Shown here: positions 34,749-43,331 of the stretch, piece after piece
How the letters are laid out: each line of letters opens with the position of its first letter
How positions within the stretch are numbered: position 1 is the first letter of the stretch
NCBI RefSeq assembly: GCF_000696185.1
Contig: NZ_KK853997.1
Span: 1,173,695-1,237,694 of the forward strand
Length of the DNA stretch: 64,000 nucleotides
Source: Kitasatospora cheerisanensis KCTC 2395
GTDB taxonomy: Bacteria > Actinomycetota > Actinomycetes > Streptomycetales > Streptomycetaceae
Reading direction: 5' to 3'
Made by a program: the position numbers and the translations under genes
Notes under the pieces: model-generated
Database searches by the model: none
Seen by the model: the letters and a program-made list of their open reading frames with translations, nothing else
What the model was told of the DNA's origin: nothing

Positions 34749-36019
34749 TCAGCCCTCGTGCAGCACGGCCCGGACCGGGCCGTCGGGTGCACGGTCAACC
34801 GGTAGCCGGCCTCCGCGGGCTGCTCCCGGATCTCCGGCCGGAACGCGGGGAGCACCTCCTCCAGCAGCAGCGTCATCTCGCGGACGGCGAACTGCGCGCC
34901 GATGCAGGCGCGCGGACCGAGCCCGAACGGGAAGTAGGTGCCGGGCGCGGGGCGCCGCTCGGCGGCCAGGAAGCGCTGCGGGCGGAAGGTCTCCGGATCG
35001 GCCCACAGCGCCGGGTCACGGTGCGTCAGGTACGGGCAGAGCAGCACCGTCGCCCCGGCGGGGACGGGCACGCCGCCGACGGTGTCGGCCTCGGCGGCGT
35101 GCCGGGGCATCAGCCAGGCGACGGGGTACAGCCGGAGCGTCTCGTCGATCAGCGCGCGGATCGCGGCGGCCCGTTCGGCGGAGCCGGCCGGGCCGGCGGC
35201 CAGCGCCCAGGCGCGCTGCTCGGGGTGGGCGTCCAGCAGCAGGAACAGCCAGCCGAGGGTGGTCGCGGTGGTCTCGTAGCCGGCCACCATCAGGGTGAGC
35301 AGCTCGTCGCGGACCAACTTCTCGTCGTACTCGGGCAGTTCGCGGGCCGCCCGGAGCAGCACCCCGATCAGGGTGGGTTCCTCGGCCTGCCGGGCGAGCG
35401 CGATGGCGTGCTCGGCGGCCGTGTCGGCATCGGCGACGGCCCGGCTGAAGTCTGCGGTGGTCTCGCCGGTGGCGGGGGCGAACGCGGGGATCGCGGCCAG
35501 GCTGTCGCCGGCGGCGACCAGCCGGCGGTAGGTCGGCTCGTCCAGGGCCTGGGCGGTGAGCGAGCGCCAGATCACGTCCAGCGAGAAGAACCGCAGGTCG
35601 GCGTCGATCTCGCGGGCCTCGCCGTGGTCGGCGGCCGTCCGCCACCGCTCGGCGAAGGCCGCGACCGCGGCCCGCAGCTGCGGCTCGTAGGTGCGGATCC
35701 CGCGGACGGTGAACTGCGGCTGGAGCAGCTTGCGTTGACGCCGCCACGGCTCGCCGGCGGCGCACAGCAGGCCGTCGCCGAGCAGCACCTTCGCCCGGTG
35801 GCCGTGCTTGACGTACGTGTCGGGGTTCCGGGCCAGCACGCGCTGGACCTCCTCCGGCCCGGTGACCAGCACCACCTGCCGCTCGCCGAGCCGGAACCCG
35901 GCGACCGGGCCGAGCCGCTGAGCGGCCGTCAGCAGGTCGACCAGCCGCCCGCCGCCGGCCCGCCAGCGGACCAGCTCCTCGGCGTCGAGTTCCGGAAGGG
36001 TGCTGTCCGCTGCCGTCAC
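34749..36019 (-). CDS. Cytochrome P450 (single-base frameshift near C-terminus)
   Basis: About 423 residues when one base is restored. The start is probably GTG 36019 (GGGGAGA upstream; 36022 is a second choice). P450 hallmarks: I-helix AGYETTATTLGW, ExxR in DETLRLYP, the PERF-type region FRPQRFL, and heme-binding FGLGPRACIGAQFA with the ligand Cys. The sequence is like CYP102/110-type bacterial P450s. The frame breaks at a GGG run (34784-34786 on the plus strand); adding one base gives a DGPVRAVLHEG ending and a stop at 34749, as in relatives. It needs a ferredoxin and reductase encoded elsewhere. Confidence 0.87.
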
Positions 36020-36110
36020 CACTGCGATCTCCCCTGCTGCGCTCGCCTGCCCGATCGGACGGCGCCCAGCCTAACGGAGAGTGCGCACCCGACGGCGGTC
36101 GGCGATCGGC

Positions 36111-37601
36111 TCAGCGCGGGACGCCCAGCCGGTCCAGCAGCGCGTGCAACTGATCGCCCGTCAGGTGGGGGCTGGCGGCAGCCCCTTCGCGCAGGTCGGG
36201 GTCGGCGTCCGGGTCGGCGAGCAGGTCGTGGACGGTAGTGGCGGGGGTGCGGGGGTTGGCAGCGGCGGCGCGCCGGACGTCCGGGGCGGGGTCGGCCCGC
36301 AGTGCGGCCAGGTCGCCGTCGAACTCCGGCTCGGCGGCGACGAGTTCGCGTACTTCGGGGTCCTCGTGGGCGGCCAGCGCGGCGGGCAGTCCGCGGGTCG
36401 GGAAAGCGGCTCGCAGGCGCAGCCGACGGCGGTGGCGCGGGCGGGCGAGGTGGGCTTCCAGGAGCAGGGCGGGCGGCGCGTCGGGGTGGTGCAGGGCGAG
36501 CAGCAGCCGGACCTCGCGGTCCTCGTCCGCGGCCAGGCGGCGGACCGTCGGGGCGTCGAGTTCGCGGCAGGTGGCGGCGGCGCGGCGCAGCAGCGGGTGC
36601 GGGGAGCGGGCGCAGGCGTGGTACCAGTCGAGGCCGGGGTGGTCGACGGGTTCGCGGCCGACCCAGGGGCTGTCGCTGGGTTCGCTGCCGTCGACACCGT
36701 TGAGTGCGGCGGTGCGGGCGGGGTGACGCGGGGCGGGTTCGGCGCCGGCGCGGTGGCGGACGCACGGTTCGGGGTCGGCGGCGAGCAGGGCGGCGACGTC
36801 GGGGGTGAGGTCGCTGCGGTGGGCGAGGCGGTGGCGCCCCTCGTGGTCGGGGTGGGAGGCGAGGCGGCGGACGGCGTCGGGGTGGAGGTGCGGGTTGCCG
36901 GCGAGGTACCTGGCCCAGTCGGCGAGGCCGGCGTCGAACAGGTCGGACGGAATCCGGCGGATGCCGTGGAGGTGGGCGCGGTCGCGGTCGGAGCCGGCGG
37001 CGGCGAGTTCCTCGGCAGTGAGGGTGGCGGGAGTGAGGGTGTGACGGGCGGCGGCGCGGACGTCCGGATCGGGGTCGTCGAGCAGCGCGGCGCGTCGTCC
37101 TTCGTCGAGGGCGGTGATGAACGTGCAGGCCCAGCGGCGCAGTTCGGGTTCGCGGTGGGTGGCCATCCGGCGCCGGAAGCCGCCGGTGACGCCGCCGTGG
37201 AGCCCGTGGAGCACCTCGCCGAGGATCTCGTTGGCGCCGAGGAGTCCGCCGGTGCGGCGGCCGGCGCCGAGCAGGACCAGTTCGAGGGCGGCGTCGGGCA
37301 GCGGGTGCGGGCGCTCGGCGACGAGCGGGCCGGCCACGGTCTTGACGGCGACGAGGTCGTCGGGGTCGGCGGCCAGCCGCAGGCAGTGCGCGTCGCTCAG
37401 CCACGGGTTGGAGGCGATCGCCCGTCGCACGCCCGGGTCGGGGCTGTTCAGCGCCGCGTCGACGAACGCGTCCGGGAACGGCCGCTGTGCGAACACCCGC
37501 CAGGCGGGCCGGGCTTCGGGGGCGAGCAGGCGGCGCAGCACGGCGGCGGGCGCGCCGGGGTTGGCCGCGAGTCCGCGCAGCAGCGGCTCGGTGGTGGTCA
37601 C
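36111..37601 (-). CDS. HEAT/leucine-rich-variant repeat protein
   Basis: 496 residues from GTG 37601. Throughout it has 24-30-residue helical repeats with D-P-x-P-x-V-R-R-A-x-A-x-N motifs, such as LTPDVAALLAADPEPCVRHR and DPDPDVRAAARHTL. This suggests an LRV/HEAT-type solenoid scaffold with no enzymatic motif. Such proteins are numerous in Streptomyces and their partners are largely unknown. The upstream region contains the promoter of the divergent leader peptide/ThrRS transcript, which starts only 74 bp away. Confidence 0.8.
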   Translation of the reverse strand: MTTTEPLLRGLAANPGAPAAVLRRLLAPEARPAWRVFAQRPFPDAFVDAALNSPDPGVRRAIASNPWLSDAHCLRLAADPDDLVAVKTVAGPLVAERPHPLPDAALELVLLGAGRRTGGLLGANEILGEVLHGLHGGVTGGFRRRMATHREPELRRWACTFITALDEGRRAALLDDPDPDVRAAARHTLTPATLTAEELAAAGSDRDRAHLHGIRRIPSDLFDAGLADWARYLAGNPHLHPDAVRRLASHPDHEGRHRLAHRSDLTPDVAALLAADPEPCVRHRAGAEPAPRHPARTAALNGVDGSEPSDSPWVGREPVDHPGLDWYHACARSPHPLLRRAAATCRELDAPTVRRLAADEDREVRLLLALHHPDAPPALLLEAHLARPRHRRRLRLRAAFPTRGLPAALAAHEDPEVRELVAAEPEFDGDLAALRADPAPDVRRAAAANPRTPATTVHDLLADPDADPDLREGAAASPHLTGDQLHALLDRLGVPR

Positions 37602-37674
37602 CGGCCCATGGTGGCACGCGGGTTGGCGCGTAATTGCGGTGCGGCGGGGCGGCGGCGCTGTTACCGTGGGGGGC

Positions 37675-37728
37675 ATGAAGCGCGCTGCGATGCTGACGAC
37701 GACGCCGGAGAGTGTCCCGGCGCGCTGA
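37675..37728 (+). CDS. Leader peptide with three consecutive Thr codons
   Basis: A 17-codon ORF, MKRAAMLTTTPESVPAR, with GGGGGGC upstream of the ATG. The run ACG-ACG-ACG (37696-37704) is all Thr. Downstream is a terminator hairpin (37744-37770) and then a threonyl-tRNA synthetase paralogue (37824). This is the arrangement of a ribosome-mediated attenuator: when charged tRNA-Thr is scarce, a ribosome stalled on the Thr codons could favour an alternative fold. A second hairpin (37703-37708/37717-37722) lies directly after the Thr codons and could compete. It is too short to be found by most gene finders. The function is inferred from layout. Confidence 0.75.
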   Translation: MKRAAMLTTTPESVPAR

Positions 37729-37743
37729 CTGCTGTTCTGATTC

Positions 37744-37770
37744 AAGCCCCGGGCCGAGCGCCCGGGGCTT
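37744..37770 (+). terminator. Attenuator-type terminator hairpin ahead of ThrRS-like gene
   Basis: An 11-bp stem AAGCCCCGGGC (37744-37754) pairs with 37760-37770 around CGAGC. It lies between the leader peptide stop (37728) and the start of the ThrRS paralogue (37824). CCCGG at 37716-37720 could pair with CCGGG inside its left arm and act as an antiterminator. Confidence 0.75.
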
Positions 37771-37823
37771 TCGCGTGTCTGCGGCCAGTGGCGGCTCGTC
37801 CCCCTTCCGGTGAGGAGACCGCC

Positions 37824-39035
37824 GTGTTCGACCATCGCAGACTGGGCCGCGAGCTGGGCCTGTTCGACACCGATCCGCTGATCGGCGCGGGCCTGCCGTA
37901 CTGGCTGCCGGACGGCGCCGTGGTGCGGCAGAGCCTGGAGGACTTCGTCCGCACCCTGGAGCGGCGGGCGGGCTACCGGCACGTGTACTCGCCGGTGCTG
38001 GGCAAACGCGAGCTGTACGAGCGCTCGGGGCACTGGGCGCACTACCGGGAGGACATGTTCCCGCCGCTGTCGATGGGCGGGGAGCAGCTGGTCCTGCGCC
38101 CCAGCCTGTGCCCGCACCATGCGCTGATGTTCCGCTCCCGCTCCCGCAGCTACCGCGAACTTCCGCTGCGGATGGCCGAGTTGGGCGGCATGTACCGCTC
38201 GGAGCGGTCGGGGGTTCTGGGCGGGCTGACCAGGGTGCGGGCGATCCAGCTGAACGACGCGCACATCTTCTGCACCCTCGACCAGGTCGCCGAGGAGGCG
38301 CGCGGCGCACTGGAGTTGATCGCGGCGGCGTACCGGGCGATGGGCATCGTCCCGTCCCGCTACCGGCTGTCACTGCCGGGCCCGGGCGGCAAGTACGTGG
38401 CCCGCCCGGAGTTGTGGGAGCGGGCGACCGCGCTGCTGGTGCGGGTGCTGGACGAGCTGGGCGTGCCGTACGAGGAGGGCGTCGGCGAGGCGGCGTTCTA
38501 CGGGCCGAAGATCGACGTGCAGGTGGTGGACGCGGCGGGCCGCGAGTCGACCCTGTCGACCGTGCAGGTCGACTTCCACCAGCCCGAGCAGTTCGACCTG
38601 CATTACATCGGGCCGGACGGGGCGCGGCACCGGCCGGTGATGGTGCACCGGTCGATCGTCGGCAGCGTGGAGCGGGCGGTGGCGCACCTGATCGAGCGGC
38701 ACGGCGGGGCGTTCCCGGCCTGGCTGGCGCCGGTGCAGTTGGCGGTGCTGCCGCTCGGCGAGGAGCAGGACGGCGCGGCGCGGGAGCTGGCGGCCCGCTG
38801 CCTGGAGCTGGACCTGCGGGCCGAGGTACTGGGCGCGGAGCGCGGCTCACTGGGCGCGCGCGTCCGGGAGGCCCGGCTCGCCCCCTACCAAGTGGTGCTC
38901 GGCCCCCGCGAGATCGCCGACGGCGCGCTCGCGGTGCGACTGCGCGACGGCCGCCGACTCGCCCCACTGCCGACCGGCGAGGTACTGGAACGGATCCACG
39001 CGAACGTACGCGCGCACGCAGTCGACCTGTGGTGA
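37824..39035 (+). CDS. Threonyl-tRNA synthetase paralogue lacking TGS and editing domains
   Basis: 403 residues from GTG 37824 (GAGGAGACCGCC upstream). It has the class II catalytic core and anticodon-binding domain only: motif 2-type MYRSERSGVLGGLTRVRAIQLNDAHIF, zinc ligands Cys (LRPSLCPHHA), His (NDAHIFCT) and His (VMVHRSIVG), and motif 3 SVERAVAHLIERHGGAFPAWLAPVQ. Full ThrRS has about 650 residues; the N-terminal TGS and editing (N2) domains are absent. Without the editing domain it could not clear Ser-tRNA-Thr by itself. It is probably the stress-induced or duplicate enzyme, controlled by the Thr leader upstream. A housekeeping thrS would be elsewhere. Confidence 0.85.
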   Translation: MFDHRRLGRELGLFDTDPLIGAGLPYWLPDGAVVRQSLEDFVRTLERRAGYRHVYSPVLGKRELYERSGHWAHYREDMFPPLSMGGEQLVLRPSLCPHHALMFRSRSRSYRELPLRMAELGGMYRSERSGVLGGLTRVRAIQLNDAHIFCTLDQVAEEARGALELIAAAYRAMGIVPSRYRLSLPGPGGKYVARPELWERATALLVRVLDELGVPYEEGVGEAAFYGPKIDVQVVDAAGRESTLSTVQVDFHQPEQFDLHYIGPDGARHRPVMVHRSIVGSVERAVAHLIERHGGAFPAWLAPVQLAVLPLGEEQDGAARELAARCLELDLRAEVLGAERGSLGARVREARLAPYQVVLGPREIADGALAVRLRDGRRLAPLPTGEVLERIHANVRAHAVDLW

Positions 39036-39392
39036 CCCCACCCCCACCGGACCGGGGATATGGCACGGCCCACGGCACGGACACGACAGGCCCCACGCCC
39101 CCCGACCGGGACGCTGCCGGCGCGGGCCCCATCCCGTCGACCTGCTGCGGTCGCCGCTCATCCCCCGTCGTGAACTCCCGTCCGCCCGACCCAGGGTGTG
39201 GCGCGGGCCACAGCGGGTGCGTGACAAGTCCCACGCCGCGTTCGCCGCCGGGTGGGCGGGCTGCCGGCCCGGCGGCGCTCCACTGCGGGCCGAAGTCCCC
39301 TTTATCCAGGGCTTATCCGCAGGTGGGACGGGCCGGGCGGGGGCCGGGCGGCCCTCGTGCCCGGGACCTTCGGCGTGACATACTCCGGAGCC
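39036..39392. other. 357-bp intergenic region with imperfect direct repeat
   Basis: No gene is supported. Two related stretches, about 45 bp each (39054-39099 and 39193-39237), both end in CCCACGCC and share TGGCRCGG and CACG-type blocks, at roughly 70% identity. The end of the region (39370-39390) holds a GTGACATACTCC stretch that may be a -10 element for the membrane-protein gene. Confidence 0.4.
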
Positions 39393-40030
39393 ATGACCGG
39401 CATTCACGCGACCAGGGCCCTGCGGGGCGCGGTGTTCACCGCGCTCGCGGTGCCGCTTGCCGCGTTCGGCCAGGTGGTCATCACCGGCCGTGCCCTGCCG
39501 CTCACCCTGGTCGCCGCGGCCTGCGTCGCGGTGTTCCTGCTCGCGGTCCTGCTGGACGGCGCTCGCCGCCGCTTCCTGCTGCTGTCCGCCGTCCTCGTAC
39601 CGGTGGAACTGCTGCTGAACACCGCGTTCAACCTCGGCCAGGACGCCTGTTCCCGGCCCGTCCACGGCGTCGACCTGCTGGTCTGCGGCGGCGACCGGGT
39701 CAGCGGCTCCGAGCTCTTCGCGCAGTGGACGCACAACTCGGCGGGCACGCTGCGCCTGCTGGTGCTCGGCGTGCACCTGGCGGTGGCGCTGATCGCCGCG
39801 GCCTGGCTGCGGCTGGCCGACGCCGCGCTCGAAAGCGTCGGCGAGGCGCTGCGCACCATGGCCCGGGCGCTGCCCGGCCGTTGGCGTGCCCTGCTGCTGG
39901 CCGCCCGTCCGGGCTGCCCGGCGGCGCTGCTGCCGTCGGCGGGCACCGAGCCCGCCCGCGCCGCCCGCAGGACGCCGTCCACTCCCCCGCCCCGCGTCGC
40001 GGACCGCCGCAGCCGGCCTTCGCCTGCTGA
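39393..40030 (+). CDS. Membrane protein (probable single-base frameshift at C-terminus)
   Basis: About 212 residues with one base restored. ATG 39393 follows CCGGAGCC. Four hydrophobic helices are visible: AVFTALAVPLAAFGQVVI, LTLVAAACVAVFLLAVLL, FLLLSAVLVPVELLLNTAF and LLVLGVHLAVALIAAAWL, with a Cys-containing outer loop (NLGQDACSRPVHGVDLLVCGG). The uncorrected frame ends in a 100-residue Arg/Pro/Ser tail to 40163; adding one C near 39961-39969 instead gives a short end, HSPAPRRGPPQPAFAC, which is more like the family (RGPP near the C-terminus). Function is unknown; a copper- or antimicrobial-linked role cannot be shown. Confidence 0.65.
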
Positions 40031-40140
40031 CGGCCCGTCACTCCGCTCGACGCGCGTATCGCGGCCGTCTCCGGGCACCCCGCGCTGCCCACTCCCTTTC
40101 TTCATCGACCCCGCATCCCGCCGGGCCGCCCGCCGCCGTT

Positions 40141-40167
40141 CCCGTCCAGGTGAGTCCACCTGACGGG
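40141..40167 (+). terminator. Hairpin ahead of DsbA-like gene
   Basis: CCCGTCCAGGTG (40141-40152) pairs with CCACCTGACGGG (40156-40167) around AGT with a one-base bulge. It can end transcription of the membrane gene before the DsbA/VKOR operon. Confidence 0.5.
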
Positions 40168-40211
40168 TGCCGCGCCGCGCTGGCCGCCGGGTGCAGAGGA
40201 GACGGATCACC

Positions 40212-41006
40212 ATGCCCAGCACCCACAAGTCCGCCAAGACCGTCACCGCCCGCGAGCGCCTGAAGCAGGCCCAGCAGGCGGAGGCGCTGCGCGCCAAGCG
40301 CCGCCGCGCGATCACCATCGGCGTGTCGGTCGTCGCGGCCGTCGCCGTGATCGCGGGCGGCGCCACGCTCGCCGTGAACGCCTCGAAGGACTCCGATTCC
40401 GGCAGCTCCACGGTGGCGATCCCGGCCAACACCAGCGGCCCCGACAACACCGTGATCGTGTACGGCAAGGCGGACGCGCCGCACACCCTGGCCGTGTACG
40501 AGGACTTCCGCTGCCCGGTCTGCGAGTCCTTCGAGACCGCGGCCGGCCCGACCGTGAAGGAACTCGCCGACCAGGGCCAGTACAAGATCGAGTACCACCT
40601 GGCCGCGTTCCTCGACAACAACCTCGGCGGCAAGGGTTCGAAGACCGCGCTGGCCGCGGCGGGCGCCGCGCTCAACGAGGGCGTCGACAAGTTCAAGCAG
40701 TTCCACGACGTGCTGTACGCGAACCAGCCCGCCGAGAGCGAGGACGGCTTCGGCGACGTCAACCACATCCTCGAACTCGCCGATCAGGTCCCGGGCCTGA
40801 AGACCGAGGCGTTCACCAAGGCGGTCACCGAGGGCACCTACAAGGGCTGGGCGAACAAGGTCGCCACCGCGTTCAACAAGAGCGGCGTCTCCGGCACCCC
40901 GACCGTCAAGCTGGACGGTCAGACCCTCAACGTGATCGGGCAGAACGGCAAGGCCCTCACCGGCGAGCAGTTCGGCGCGCTGGTCAAGCAGACGATCGGC
41001 GGGTGA
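40212..41006 (+). CDS. DsbA-like thioredoxin-domain protein (membrane-anchored)
   Basis: 264 residues from ATG 40212 (GAGGAGACGGATCACC). A basic N-terminus and one TM helix (ITIGVSVVAAVAVIAGGATLA, about 36-56) put the catalytic domain outside. The active site is the CPVC motif (Cys101 and Cys104) in YEDFRCPVCESFE, and the cis-Pro loop is SGVSGTPTVKL. It belongs to the DsbA/DsbG-like branch (Thioredoxin_4) and should oxidise or isomerise disulfides in secreted proteins. The VKOR gene follows 4 bp later and should reoxidise it. Confidence 0.93.
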   Translation: MPSTHKSAKTVTARERLKQAQQAEALRAKRRRAITIGVSVVAAVAVIAGGATLAVNASKDSDSGSSTVAIPANTSGPDNTVIVYGKADAPHTLAVYEDFRCPVCESFETAAGPTVKELADQGQYKIEYHLAAFLDNNLGGKGSKTALAAAGAALNEGVDKFKQFHDVLYANQPAESEDGFGDVNHILELADQVPGLKTEAFTKAVTEGTYKGWANKVATAFNKSGVSGTPTVKLDGQTLNVIGQNGKALTGEQFGALVKQTIGG

Positions 41007-41010
41007 CGCG

Positions 41011-41625
41011 ATGACCACGGCCCGCACCACACCGAGCGCCCCCGTCGGGGCGAGTCGCGGCCTGTCCTGGCTGATCCTGCTGAGCGGACTGATCGGCCTG
41101 GCCGCGTCCGCGCAGCTCACCCTGGACAAGATCCGGCTGATCGAGAACCCGGCCTACCAGCCGAACTGCAACATCAACCCGATCATCAGCTGCGGCTCGA
41201 TCATGCGCACCGACCAGGCCGAGGCGTTCGGGTTCCCCAACCCGATCATCGGACTGGCCGCGTTCGGAGCCCTCGCCGCGATCGGCGCGGGCCTCCTCGC
41301 CGGCGCCTCCTACCGCCGCTGGCTCTGGCTCTCCCTCCAGGGCGGCGCCCTCCTCGGCCTCGGCTTCGTCGCCTGGCTGATCGACCAGGCGCTGTACGAG
41401 ATCGGCGCGCTCTGCCCCTACTGCATGGTCGTGTGGGCCGTGGTCATCACCCTCTTCTGGTCCACCACCGTCCACAACCTCCGCACCGGCGTCCTCCCCG
41501 CCCCCGCTTCCGTCCGTCGCCTCGCCGCCCTCCCCCACCAATGGCTGGTCCCGGTCGCGGGCTTCCTGGTGATCGCCCTGCTGATCCTCACCCGCTTCTG
41601 GTACTACTGGTCGACCCTGCTCTGA
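41011..41625 (+). CDS. VKOR family membrane oxidoreductase
   Basis: 204 residues starting at ATG 41011, four bases after the DsbA stop. It has four or five TM helices (for example LSWLILLSGLIGLAASAQL, LIGLAAFGALAAIGAGLLAG, MVVWAVVITLFW and LVPVAGFLVIALLIL). The VKOR signature is present: paired outer cysteines in NCNINPIISCGSIM, the conserved Ser/Thr region, and the CxxC active site (LCPYCMVVW) near the quinone pocket. It should reoxidise the DsbA partner using menaquinone. The operon supplies disulfides to exoenzymes such as the Cys-containing glycosidases in this window. Confidence 0.93.
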   Translation: MTTARTTPSAPVGASRGLSWLILLSGLIGLAASAQLTLDKIRLIENPAYQPNCNINPIISCGSIMRTDQAEAFGFPNPIIGLAAFGALAAIGAGLLAGASYRRWLWLSLQGGALLGLGFVAWLIDQALYEIGALCPYCMVVWAVVITLFWSTTVHNLRTGVLPAPASVRRLAALPHQWLVPVAGFLVIALLILTRFWYYWSTLL

Positions 41626-41640
41626 TCCGCTTCCCTCTCT

Positions 41641-41678
41641 CGTCAGGGCCGGCCCGTTCGTTCGGGTCGGCCCTGACG
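41641..41678. terminator. Bidirectional hairpin between VKOR and TetR genes
   Basis: A 16-bp stem with a single wobble (41641-41656 with 41663-41678) around TTCGTT separates two convergent genes. Confidence 0.8.
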
Positions 41679-41683
41679 GGGTT

Positions 41684-42294
41684 TCAGGGGAGGCGGGGCG
41701 GGGAGTCCAGGGCGGCCGTCACCAGGGCGCGGACCGTGCGGTCGTCCACCCCGCCGGAGAGGACCACGCCGCGGAAGAGCATCAGGCCGGCCCACAGGTC
41801 GAGCAGGGTGAGCACGTCGGTGTCGGGCGGGAGGACGCCGCGGGTGACGGCGCGGCGCAGGACGGTCGCGGAGCGGTCGCGGCGGGGCTCGACCAGCTCG
41901 GTGCGCAGCCGGAGGGCGAGTTCGGGTCGGTGGCGGCGTCCGAGATCAGCGCGGGCAGGATCGCCCGCACCTGCGGGGCTCCGTACAGGCCCGCCAACGC
42001 CCGGGCGACGGCGAGGATTTCGCGCGGGCTGTCGTCGAGGTCGTCCACCGGGATGTCCGGCAACCGGGTGCGGACGGCGTCCAGCGCGAGTGCCGCCTTG
42101 TGCGGCCAGGACCGGTAGACGGTGGCCTTGCCGACGCCCGCCTCCTGCGCGATCCCGCCGACCGTCGCCTTCGCGTAGCCGACCCGGGACAGCACCCGCA
42201 GCGTGGTGGCGAGGATCCGCTCGCGGGCCGCCAAGTCCCGGACCGGCGCGCCCTGTTCGTCCGTGACCGGGGTCAGGGTCCGCTTCTCCCCCAT
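41684..42294 (-). CDS. TetR family regulator (single-base frameshift)
   Basis: About 203 residues when one base is restored. ATG 42294 follows a GGAGAA site. The N-terminal HTH is clear: RERILATTLRVLSRVGYAKATVGGIAQEAGVGKATVYRSWPHKAAL. The ligand domain continues through a frameshift at a GGG run (41924-41926 on the plus strand): before it the frame reads LISDAATDP; adding one base yields ELALRLRTELVEPRRDR and a natural stop at 41684. It probably represses its own gene and the alpha/beta hydrolase gene immediately upstream on the same strand (43 bp gap). Confidence 0.85.
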
Positions 42295-42337
42295 GGTGTT
42301 CTCCTCCGTGCGTGTCGGTCGGCTCCGTGCGTATGGA

Positions 42338-43192
42338 TCAGCGGCCCGGCAGCCAGCCGGCGATCAGCTCCGCGATCCCGCCGCCGGAGCGGGCCCAGCG
42401 GACGTGGTCGGCGGACTCGCCGTCGGCCGGGGTGTGGTGGTGGCGGTCCACCGAGGCGGCGGGGAGTTTGGCCACCAGGCGGTCGACGGCTCCGGGCGGG
42501 GCCAGCCGGTCTCCGGGCAACGAGACGGCGAGGACGGGGAGTTCGAGCGCGGCGAGGGCCTGCTCGTAGTCCAGGTCGGCCCCGGCGGGCGCGAAGCGGC
42601 CGGTGCGGCCGAGGCGGGCCCAGTCGCGCATCAGCCGGGCCGGCTGGCGGCCGCCGAAGCCGAGCCGGTGGCCGGGCCAGTAACCCCACAAGGTCGCGAT
42701 CAGCGCCAGGGCTTGACTGCTCGCCAGCACCCGCCAGCGGCCAACGCCCGGAAAGCCCCGGAAGTCCACCGACCCGGACGCGACCAGCACCAGCCCGTCC
42801 ACCGCCTTCGGCTCCCGCGCCGCCGCCAGCACCGCGGCCTGCCCGCCGATGCTGTGCCCCAGCAGGAACAGCGGCACGCCCGTGCCGAACCGCTCCCGCA
42901 CCGCGGCCGTCACCGCCGGGAAGTCCCGGGACGCCAACACGTGGTAGCCGTGCGTCGAGCGCCGCGAGGGGCGCGGCCCGCTCTCCCCCTGCCCGCGCAG
43001 GTCCACCGCGACGACGGCCACCCCGCGCGCCGCCAACTCCGCGCAGAACGGCGCGTAGTAGCCGGCCGGCACCCCGAGCGCGGGCCACAGCACCAGCACC
43101 GCCGCCGGCTCCCCGTCCGGCGCCGTCACCGCGGCGGCCAACGCCTCCGCCCCCGATACCGGGATCCGCACGCTCTCCGCCCCGCTCGCCAT
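42338..43192 (-). CDS. Alpha/beta hydrolase (serine aminopeptidase S33-like)
   Basis: 284 residues from ATG 43192 (GGAGGAGCG). Features: VLWPALGVPAGYYAPFCAELA (oxyanion), VVAVDLRGQGESGPRP, the nucleophile elbow LLGHSIGGQAAVLAA (GxSxG), catalytic Asp in LAVSLPGDRLAPPGAV, and catalytic His in DRHHHTPADG or nearby. The fold is similar to monoacylglycerol lipase-type or lysophospholipase hydrolases; the substrate is unknown. It is followed by the TetR gene in the same direction, 43 bp away, consistent with a regulator/enzyme unit. Confidence 0.88.
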   Translation of the reverse strand: MASGAESVRIPVSGAEALAAAVTAPDGEPAAVLVLWPALGVPAGYYAPFCAELAARGVAVVAVDLRGQGESGPRPSRRSTHGYHVLASRDFPAVTAAVRERFGTGVPLFLLGHSIGGQAAVLAAAREPKAVDGLVLVASGSVDFRGFPGVGRWRVLASSQALALIATLWGYWPGHRLGFGGRQPARLMRDWARLGRTGRFAPAGADLDYEQALAALELPVLAVSLPGDRLAPPGAVDRLVAKLPAASVDRHHHTPADGESADHVRWARSGGGIAELIAGWLPGR

Positions 43193-43331
43193 CGCTCCTC
43201 CGGTCCGTCTCCGCACTGGCCGCAGGTCGGAACGACCTGTCTCGACCGCATTCGATCAAACTCTGCGCCATTTGGCCATGCCCCGACCGGAACCGGACCG
43301 GTTCGCGCGGGAAACCGGTCGGAACCGGAAG

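Noticed and set aside
33891..36022. Biosynthetic gene cluster around the P450 and SDR genes
   Set aside because: No synthase, tailoring set or cluster-specific regulator is present nearby; two catabolic-type enzymes do not make a cluster.
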